IMG/VR virus record: IMGVR_UViG_3300017971_000250
Span: 20,920-84,919 of that record
Strand: one strand, 5' to 3'
From: a virus
Length of the DNA stretch: 64,000 nt
The notes under the pieces were generated by a model. The model saw only the letters and a program-made list of their open reading frames with translations, did not search any database and was not told the DNA's origin. This document shows positions 48,617-55,934 of this stretch, in pieces. The position numbers were made by a program, and so were the translations under genes. The stretch's first letter is position 1, and every line of letters starts with the position of its first letter.

Positions 48617-51517
48617 TCAATCACGCAATCGTTGAGCGCGCGCGACACCGCCAATACTGAACCCGTTGATTTCTCCGGCCTTGACCTTTTCCCAGGCCGC
48701 GTCGTCGTTCACGCGCTGCGACATCATCCAGGAGCCCTTCTTCACTTGCTGACTCCCGAACTTTGCTTCCTCGCGCGTCACCCACGACTCGACCAGGTCC
48801 AGATCACGACCGAACTCCTTGTGCATATAGCCGGTGCGCGTCCGGTGATTGTAGTCTGCGAGATACCTGTAGGCCGCCTCTTTCACGACCTCCGCCGAGT
48901 AGATATCGCCTTGTGCATCAACCGTTTCCGGCTGGAGCACAACGCCCGTCACGACCCGCTCCGGGGGTTTGCCGTTCCCCGGGCTGCGGACCTCCGCCTT
49001 CACGATCGGACAGTAGAACGTCTTGATGACCTCGACCGTTTCGGCGACCTCCGCGAGCGCCTTCGAAGCAAGCTCCTGGTCCTCGGGGCGCTCGATCGTC
49101 CAGCCATCCGCCGCGCGCTTGACGAGGTAGCGCCCACGGATCCCGTCGCCCTCGAACCAGAACTCCCGCTCGTCCTCGGTCTGGACGCCCGCCCACCATT
49201 TGAACGACTTACGCACCCGGAACCGGGACCAGGAATCCTCGGTCGACCCCGGCCGTCCGGGCGGGAACGCCTGCGCCGTGCGCTTGCCGACGTCCAGCCA
49301 GGCCAGGTGCCCGCGCGTGACGTCGGCGCTCTTCGAAAGCTCCGCAGGCTCCTGATCGGCGTCTTTCAGGTGCGCCGCGACGTGGCTCCAGACGCCCTGC
49401 CGCTCTGCAGCCGGGATGGTCGTGCCTCCCCGGCCGCCATTCAGGATGGCGATCGACGATGAGCACGCCTTCAGGTTCGCCGCGCCCACCTTGCCATCAG
49501 GACCGACCTCGTGGTGGATGAACTTGTAGGCGGCCTTTTTCTCGGGGTCTCCATCCGGATCGACCCAGGCAAACGCGCCGCGATAGTAGTCAGCGGTGCC
49601 GTCGTTCTTGAGACGTGCCTTCGCTCCCGGCCCGTCCCACGGCTTGTCGGACGTCGCCGTGTGGTGTATCGGCAACGCACGCTTGGTGATCACGGCGGGC
49701 GGCTGCAGATTCATCGGAACCGGATCCGTCATGGGACCGGAAAATGCGTTCTCCTGATACTGGTCGCCAGGGGTCAGCACCTCGCCGCCCTGCCAGTGAT
49801 CGTCCCCCTTGCGGACTAGCCGCAGGTCGGTATGGATATCGAGCGCGTCCAGGCCCCCGCCGTCTTCCGCTTTCTGAACGGGCTCCCATCCGAGCGCGTT
49901 CGCCTCCTTCGCCTGGTCCTCGACGAGGCCCCGCTCGTGCGTCTGCAGGATCCCGTAGCCGTGCTCGCCCTCCTGGAAATCGAATCCCCCGAGCCGCTTA
50001 GCCGCCGCCGCTTCGAGCGCCTCGTCCTGCTTATCGAAGACCGCGACCAGAACGTCCTCGCCCCGGCCACCCGGGGAGGTGGTGAGGTGGAACCGCTTGG
50101 TGAAGCAGCCGTCGACGCCCGCCTTGCCGAGCCAGTCGACGAACTCCTCCATGCTAGACCACGCCTTGACCTGCGTCGTATCGCGGCCGGGCGCGCTGCC
50201 ATTGCTGAGGTGGACGAGGTGGACCGCGCGCTGCTTCGCTACCCGGAGCGATTCGGCGATCGCCTTCTCCGCCCGGGGGACGTGGCCGAGCAGGTCGATC
50301 GAGAACGCGGTGTCGAACGCGCCGTCGGCGAATGATAGGTCGGTCGCATCCTCGCGCACGACCTGGAGTCCCTTGGCGACCGCCTTCTCAACCGCATAGC
50401 TGGACAGGTCCACGCCCTGCACCTTCGCCCCCGAGGCCGTCAGGAGCCCGAGCCCGCGTCCGGGACCGCAGCCGACTTCCAGTATCTCCTGCCCTTCGAG
50501 GTGCTTGGCGACCTCCGTGAAGAGCGCCGCGTAGTCGACGTCCGCTTCCTCCCGGCCCTCGAAGTAGTGCTCGTCGAAGACGTCGCCCGCAGGCTCGATC
50601 GATTTCACCCGCTGGATCGCGCCGCCGCTGAACGTGACGAGCGTCGGCGCGTCGTCCATCTCGATAATTTCCCAGTCCGAATCCTCGATCGCCTCTGCTG
50701 ACTTCCTGGAGAGCTTGTAGTTTGTCAAGATGAGCGTGGTCAGCGCCTTAGAGCCGCCGACCCGCGCGGCCGGATGCCGACGCGGCCGGATGATCATCTT
50801 GTGCGTCCCCGAGGTGTCGAGCGCTCCCTTCGCGCCGTAGGTCACCAGCCAGTGTCCCTTGAGCCCCTGGAGAACCTTTCGGAACCGCGCGACGTCGAAG
50901 TCGCTCTCACCGACGCGATGGTTGTAGTTGTCATAAGGCGGGTCCAGGTAATGAAATGCGTGGGAGCCGTCGTACTTCTGGAGCGTCTTTGCATAGTCCT
51001 GGTGGTAGATGTTGACGCCCTTCAGGCGGGGCCGCGCGCGCGCAACGTGCTGGCCGATGCCGACCGCCTCGTTGTCCTCGCCCTCTAGATAGGTCCCCTT
51101 CCCGCGAGCGATCGAGAGGCGGCGGAGGTAAAGCTCCTTGTAGAGCCGCTGCAGCTTGTCCTTGGGATCCGAGCCCTTCAGCTTCAGGAACGTCGACCGG
51201 CGCGCGCGCCAGTCGAAGGCCATGAACTTTTCCAGATCCGCGTCGGTCATATCCCGGACCGTGATGTAGCACTCGGGCACGTCGGGATTGAGGTCGCTGA
51301 GCGCCTCGGTCTTGACCTTCGGCTTCATAAAGAAACAGGCCGCCCCGCCCATGAACGCCTCGGTGTAGGTGCTGTGGTTGGCATCGAACATGGGGATCAG
51401 CACCTTGGTCAGTCTGATCTTGCCAGCCGGAGACGGATAGAAGGGGCTCGGCTTTCCGAACTTGCTCTCTTCGACGCGGGTTTCCTCGCCCTTTTCAGGC
51501 GCGGCTGTCTTTCCCAT
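48617..51517 (-). CDS. Fusion protein: Dam-like DNA adenine methyltransferase + second SAM methyltransferase + prohead protease (XkdF-like)
   Basis: 966 residues in one uninterrupted frame, ATG 51517 with GGAGG upstream. Domain 1 (about 20-300): Dam/D12-like N6-adenine methyltransferase with EAFMGGAACFF and DPPY (192-195). Domain 2 (about 325-495): class I SAM methyltransferase with ILEVGCGPGRGLGLL and a VQGVDLSSYAV acidic loop. Then a linker, a phage protease-associated domain (615-727, HHTATSDKPWDGPGAKARL), and a C-terminal XkdF-type putative serine protease domain (834-957; GVVLQPETVDAQGDIYSAEV, MHKEFG with H899, NGFSIGG with S954). It may couple DNA modification to capsid maturation, or a protease may have captured a methyltransferase. 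Catalytic motifs look intact. Confidence 0.85.
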   Translation of the reverse strand: MGKTAAPEKGEETRVEESKFGKPSPFYPSPAGKIRLTKVLIPMFDANHSTYTEAFMGGAACFFMKPKVKTEALSDLNPDVPECYITVRDMTDADLEKFMAFDWRARRSTFLKLKGSDPKDKLQRLYKELYLRRLSIARGKGTYLEGEDNEAVGIGQHVARARPRLKGVNIYHQDYAKTLQKYDGSHAFHYLDPPYDNYNHRVGESDFDVARFRKVLQGLKGHWLVTYGAKGALDTSGTHKMIIRPRRHPAARVGGSKALTTLILTNYKLSRKSAEAIEDSDWEIIEMDDAPTLVTFSGGAIQRVKSIEPAGDVFDEHYFEGREEADVDYAALFTEVAKHLEGQEILEVGCGPGRGLGLLTASGAKVQGVDLSSYAVEKAVAKGLQVVREDATDLSFADGAFDTAFSIDLLGHVPRAEKAIAESLRVAKQRAVHLVHLSNGSAPGRDTTQVKAWSSMEEFVDWLGKAGVDGCFTKRFHLTTSPGGRGEDVLVAVFDKQDEALEAAAAKRLGGFDFQEGEHGYGILQTHERGLVEDQAKEANALGWEPVQKAEDGGGLDALDIHTDLRLVRKGDDHWQGGEVLTPGDQYQENAFSGPMTDPVPMNLQPPAVITKRALPIHHTATSDKPWDGPGAKARLKNDGTADYYRGAFAWVDPDGDPEKKAAYKFIHHEVGPDGKVGAANLKACSSSIAILNGGRGGTTIPAAERQGVWSHVAAHLKDADQEPAELSKSADVTRGHLAWLDVGKRTAQAFPPGRPGSTEDSWSRFRVRKSFKWWAGVQTEDEREFWFEGDGIRGRYLVKRAADGWTIERPEDQELASKALAEVAETVEVIKTFYCPIVKAEVRSPGNGKPPERVVTGVVLQPETVDAQGDIYSAEVVKEAAYRYLADYNHRTRTGYMHKEFGRDLDLVESWVTREEAKFGSQQVKKGSWMMSQRVNDDAAWEKVKAGEINGFSIGGVARAQRLRD

Positions 51518-51586
51518 TTCTGCCTCCTGATCGCGACGGACGCCCTACCCGACAAAATCGTATCAGGCGGACAGCACCCGGCGCAA

Positions 51587-52357
51587 TTACTCCTCTTCGT
51601 GCAGCGCCGCGCTCTTCACCGCCAGCCCCAGGGCGACGGTCGCTGCGTGCTCTAGCGTGCGCGCTCGTACCAACTCCGGCCGCGAGCACGAGATCGTGTA
51701 GCCATTCGATCCTTCGTCCCACAGATACTCCATGATTGAATTCGCCGTCTGGCCGCCGCTATCGAGCGACTCGCCGAGACCGGCGTTCTCGTCGTCCTCC
51801 ATATACTCGAAACCAAGCGCGGCGGAAAACAGGATCTCCCTGCCGTCGGTAACGTAGACGCCTGTCAACGTCCAGGACTGATCGCTACGCTCGCGCGTGT
51901 ATCTTCGAGAGAACCGGAACTCGCGCTTCGGCTGCGCCTTCGGAGCTTTCGCCCTCGGCTGCCTGACCAACACCTCTGCGGTGCGCTCTAGCGCCACTTT
52001 CGTCATGCCACGCTCCTCGGCGGTGAGCCACTCGCCGAGACCGCGCCGCTCGGAAGAGGCGATTCGGCGCACCCGGATGCGCATTGCCGCGACGCCATCC
52101 GCCTCGGGTCCCTGTAGCTCCAAGGCTCCGTCCTTGACGCGTTCCACGTCGTGCGCCTCGAAGGTGTGGACGCCATCCTGAAAGGGTGCGGCCCATGCTA
52201 CCCGGCCACCCGAAACGAAGACCGCATCCGCGATCACCGTCCAGACCACGTCGCCGACGGGCTCGCCGTCTTCGTCGATGTCGATCGGCGAGATAGCGAC
52301 GCCCTTATCGGCCGCCAGCCAGGTTTTGATTTCCGAGAACGCGTCCGAGAGCTTCAT
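51587..52357 (-). CDS. Unknown protein between MuF-like and methyltransferase-protease genes
   Basis: 256 residues, ATG 52357. Residues 25-110 are beta-rich (DVVWTVIADAVFVSGGRVAW, TFEAHDVERVKDGALEL). There is a basic linker (RQPRAKAPKAQPKREF), then another beta region (DQSWTLTGVYVTDGREILF) and a helical C-terminus (EHAATVALGLAVKSAAL). Not recognised. It is encoded in the capsid block, so a virion or assembly role is likely. Confidence 0.65.
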   Translation of the reverse strand: MKLSDAFSEIKTWLAADKGVAISPIDIDEDGEPVGDVVWTVIADAVFVSGGRVAWAAPFQDGVHTFEAHDVERVKDGALELQGPEADGVAAMRIRVRRIASSERRGLGEWLTAEERGMTKVALERTAEVLVRQPRAKAPKAQPKREFRFSRRYTRERSDQSWTLTGVYVTDGREILFSAALGFEYMEDDENAGLGESLDSGGQTANSIMEYLWDEGSNGYTISCSRPELVRARTLEHAATVALGLAVKSAALHEEE

Positions 52358-52364
52358 CCTAGCC

Positions 52365-55300
52365 TCACTCGAAAAGCGGTCGACCGACGATCGTGATCGC
52401 TTGCTCGATCTTGCGGTCGCCGAGCTTCTTGATTCCGTGCTTGCGCAGGACTGCTAGAACTTCCTGCTTCTCCTGTAGATTCGGAACAACGACCGATTCC
52501 AACGCATCGCTAAAGTCGACGAAGTTGCGGACCGTCGTTTCGTTGCCATAATTGTCCGCGCTAGCCGCCCAATCCCGCGCGTTGAAAAGACGGGTGTTGC
52601 GCGCCCGCGTTTTCATTGAGCCATACCGATCACCCTCATAACTGAAGGTCGTGGTCTTGCGCATCGTTTTCCGGGGATTGAGAACGTAGCTGTTCCCCAT
52701 GTCGCCGACACTATTGGCCCCGTAACCCGTCCCCTTTTTGATCTTTCTGATGCGGGTGAAGACGTTGACGGCTCCACCTGACGCGCGGTCAGCAGTCGGA
52801 GACATACCGGCGATTCCGATCCCCGCGCGGATCTTCTCTTCGGTGGCGATCAGGCCCTCGGTGCCGCTGAGGATCTTATCGAGCGACTCCGAGATCCTCT
52901 TACTCGTCCCGGTGATCGTGTGGACGAGCTTATGGCTTTGATAGAACTCCTCTTCTGCCTGCGTGACGGGAGCCTCCCAATAGGCGCGGCCAAACTTCGT
53001 CCCATGATCGAACTTCGGCACCGAACTAAACCCGCGCTCCTTGGTGAGCGGGACATTGTTCTCGCTCAGCAGGTCGCGTAGCTTCTTCTTCTGCGTGGCG
53101 GGTGTGAGCGTCTCTCTGACCTTTGCAGCCCGCTTGCCGAGACCCTTGTTCTCCGCTACCAGCCGCAAGTAGAGCAGGTCGATGTCGTCCGCCGTCGCGA
53201 TCTGTGAATTGAGCCCGAGCGACTTTAGCTCGCCGAGCATCGCTTTGACCTCGGTGATCGTGACGTCGGCCGCTCCCTTCGCCTTCGGTAGCCGCATCAC
53301 AAACTGCCCGGAGGCGGAGAAGTGGTTCTTCGTATTCTCGGCGATGAATGGGGTGTACTCGATCTCGATTCCGCTCGGCGTCTTGATCTCCCAGGTCATT
53401 GCCGCGCGGCGCAGCGATGAGCTTGTCTCCCCCGTCCATTCGATCTCGCGCGTGGTGAAATTGAACTCTCGCCTGCGAACGGGCATCTCCCGAAACCGAC
53501 GCACGGAGTATCCTCGCGGCGGGTCCTGCATGACCTTTTCGAGCTTCCGCATCGACCCCTGGCGGAGCTTGCCCTCCATGAGGAAGCCCTCGCCCTTCAC
53601 CTGATAGGCGAGAAGCTGCATCTCCTCGAAGTCGCTACCGCCGACCATGACCGCCTTGCCCGCCCACTTCGACTCGATGATCTCCCTCACAAGCACGTCG
53701 TCTAGCTGCTGGACGGCTCCCGGAGGCATGGACACCTCGGGGGCAGCAATCGAAACGGTTGGTGCCTTGGGGACGGGCGGATGAAGCTTCTTTTCGAGCA
53801 CCTTGTAGAACTTCTCGGCTTCCTTCCGAAGGGCTCGCTTGCGCGCGGCCGCCTGCGCGATGAACTCGTCGGCGCTCAAGTCCTTCATCCAGAACTGCCC
53901 CGAGAAGCCCATCCGAACCGCGCCCTCCTTGTAGGCTTTCTCGGCAGCGAGAGCATAGGGCCGGATGATGTTGGCGAATGCCTCGTCGGACATATCATCG
54001 ACGGCTTTGAGGAACCCCTGAATTCGTCTGTGATTGATTTCTGCTAGCTGGACAGCGTCACCTTTGATCGCCGATTGAAACATCGTGTGATAGTAGGTCG
54101 ACGACGGGTTCGGAGTGCCGGACGCTCCGTAGCCGAGCGTCAGCTTGTCCTTCCCGAAGAATCGGAACGTCTGCCCCTTATCGATAAAGACCGTGTGGCC
54201 GTTGGTGAGTTTGATGAGGTTGCCCGAATGTGTGTCGTGCTGACTGATCAGCCAGTCGAAGAGGTGCTGCCGCTGAATGATTGAGCATTCGGTTGCCGAG
54301 AGCGAGCTAGGAGCGATGCTCCCGTAGTCGCTGACGACGTTGGTGTACATCTTTTGAATCGAGCCGACCTTGCCGCCGAGCCGCGTCATGTAGACGTCCG
54401 GAGTCTCCAGCCCGAGCGCCTTCGCCATATCAGCAGCCAGCACATCGCCGCGCGCCCTGAACTCCGACTGCGGTTTGAAGAGCCAGCGCGTCCCGTCGGG
54501 GGCTTCATAGACCGACTTCGAATGCATCCCGTCGAGTCCCTGGCGGCCGAGGTCCTTCATCTGGCTCTCTTCGAAGGGGAACGCGTCAGGCGGCCGGTCA
54601 GGCGGGGGCTTGATCGGTTGCGGCTTCGGAGGGGGCGGCGGCTTCTTGGGGAGCGGAGCGGATAGCGGCTGCCCCGCGACCGGAGGCTTCGGCGGAATCG
54701 TTACCGGGGGCTCGGCGGGCTTCGCGGGTTCCGGCGCGTCCGGGATTTCCTCGTAAGGCTTGAACGTCGCGTCCTCGGCGATATCGATGTCGCACCGGCA
54801 GCGGAAGTGATAGGTCGGCAGGCAGTGACCCGTTTTGGCGAGCGCCTGCGCCTTGTGAGGTGCGACGCGGCCGGTGTCCTTCGACGTCGTGAGTGAGTCC
54901 TTGTTGATTTGTTTCAGGCGGGACCACGGCTGGATCAGCTTGACACTGTTCGGTTCGCTCGCCCCCTGTAGCTCGGTGACCTGCGTGTCGGCCTGCTGGA
55001 GCGTGAAGACCTTTTTGTCCATGAACCCGCAGACCTCGCAGGTCCGCTCGTCCTGCGCCGCGATCACTTCGATCAGGCTCGCCCCGACCTCTTTGTACTC
55101 CTGGACCTTTCCCGCGATCCGCGCGGTCGTCGTCGCGTTCGCGGCAACGCCCTCGAAGTATTGAATCGGCGAGCCGTTCCACTTCCCGGGGATCCCGAAG
55201 GTCCCCGCCGTCCCGAACGGCTGCTTTGGGTCGTACCCGAACTCCGCCTTCAGTGATGCCTCTAGAGCCTTCGCCGCCTCCCGACGACTGAGGCCCTGCT

Positions 55301-55934
55301 TGAGCATCGTATCCTCGGCAATCGTGGCGATCTTGTTGGAGACGTTCTTGGCGTGGTGCTGCCCGATCCAGTAGGTCTGGTGGGTCTTCATCGATTCGAC
55401 GGCCGCGTCGTCGACGACGCTGAATCGCGGTTTGATTTCGAAGGTGGTGCGCGGCTTCCCCTTCGCCTTGCGCACGTCGTCGAACGTCAGGTGTGGGGAG
55501 ACTGGACGGACCACGCGGTTGTTGGGATGCGCGTTCGCTCGGGCGGCCGCCTGGACCTTCGCTTCCCGATACGACGCGCGGAGCACCGCCTCGACGATGT
55601 GCTCCGTTCCCGCATCCCAGTTTTGGAAGGCGCGGTCGACTCGCTGCTTGACCGCTTCGACGTCGGCACGAGTAGGCCGCCCGTCCGGGTCCCCTTGGCC
55701 TGCGCGGTCGGTAGCATCACGCACCGCAACGCGAGCGGCCTTGGTGTAGGCCCGGACGAGCGTCTTGAATAGCCGCGCCTCCAGCGCGACGAACGGAGCC
55801 GTCGGATCCTTCGTCGCCGCCTTGACGAGGATCACGTCAGTGGCGACCAGCGCCTCCGCTAGCTGCTGCGGGGTGCTGTGCTCCAGGTCAGCACCCGGGG
55901 GTGCGGTGACCTGGTCAGTCGGCGAGCCGCCCAC
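52365..55934 (-). CDS. Giant MuF-type head morphogenesis protein fused to a HipA/PI-kinase-like domain and an unknown C-terminal domain
   Basis: 1189 residues from GTG 55934 (AAGGAG upstream), overlapping the portal stop by 20 bases. MuF/SPP1-gp7-like part (about 185-395) with ERTCEVCGFMDKKVF (C299, C302) and HCLPTYHFRCRCDIDIA. A Pro-rich linker (400-450) leads to a kinase-like domain (455-680): RWLFKP (K487), LISQHDTHSGNLI (H566-D567, N572) and FIDKGQTF (D585), the catalytic layout of HipA and phosphatidylinositol-kinase-like folds. C-terminal regions (750-950 and 975-1189) are unassigned; KLVHTITGTSKRISESLDKI, GIAGMSPTADRASGGAVNVF and TRI resemble modules found at the ends of actinophage MuF fusions, perhaps ADP-ribosyltransferase-like. 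MuF proteins are packaged and can carry effector domains. Confidence 0.83.
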   Translation of the reverse strand: MGGSPTDQVTAPPGADLEHSTPQQLAEALVATDVILVKAATKDPTAPFVALEARLFKTLVRAYTKAARVAVRDATDRAGQGDPDGRPTRADVEAVKQRVDRAFQNWDAGTEHIVEAVLRASYREAKVQAAARANAHPNNRVVRPVSPHLTFDDVRKAKGKPRTTFEIKPRFSVVDDAAVESMKTHQTYWIGQHHAKNVSNKIATIAEDTMLKQGLSRREAAKALEASLKAEFGYDPKQPFGTAGTFGIPGKWNGSPIQYFEGVAANATTTARIAGKVQEYKEVGASLIEVIAAQDERTCEVCGFMDKKVFTLQQADTQVTELQGASEPNSVKLIQPWSRLKQINKDSLTTSKDTGRVAPHKAQALAKTGHCLPTYHFRCRCDIDIAEDATFKPYEEIPDAPEPAKPAEPPVTIPPKPPVAGQPLSAPLPKKPPPPPKPQPIKPPPDRPPDAFPFEESQMKDLGRQGLDGMHSKSVYEAPDGTRWLFKPQSEFRARGDVLAADMAKALGLETPDVYMTRLGGKVGSIQKMYTNVVSDYGSIAPSSLSATECSIIQRQHLFDWLISQHDTHSGNLIKLTNGHTVFIDKGQTFRFFGKDKLTLGYGASGTPNPSSTYYHTMFQSAIKGDAVQLAEINHRRIQGFLKAVDDMSDEAFANIIRPYALAAEKAYKEGAVRMGFSGQFWMKDLSADEFIAQAAARKRALRKEAEKFYKVLEKKLHPPVPKAPTVSIAAPEVSMPPGAVQQLDDVLVREIIESKWAGKAVMVGGSDFEEMQLLAYQVKGEGFLMEGKLRQGSMRKLEKVMQDPPRGYSVRRFREMPVRRREFNFTTREIEWTGETSSSLRRAAMTWEIKTPSGIEIEYTPFIAENTKNHFSASGQFVMRLPKAKGAADVTITEVKAMLGELKSLGLNSQIATADDIDLLYLRLVAENKGLGKRAAKVRETLTPATQKKKLRDLLSENNVPLTKERGFSSVPKFDHGTKFGRAYWEAPVTQAEEEFYQSHKLVHTITGTSKRISESLDKILSGTEGLIATEEKIRAGIGIAGMSPTADRASGGAVNVFTRIRKIKKGTGYGANSVGDMGNSYVLNPRKTMRKTTTFSYEGDRYGSMKTRARNTRLFNARDWAASADNYGNETTVRNFVDFSDALESVVVPNLQEKQEVLAVLRKHGIKKLGDRKIEQAITIVGRPLFE

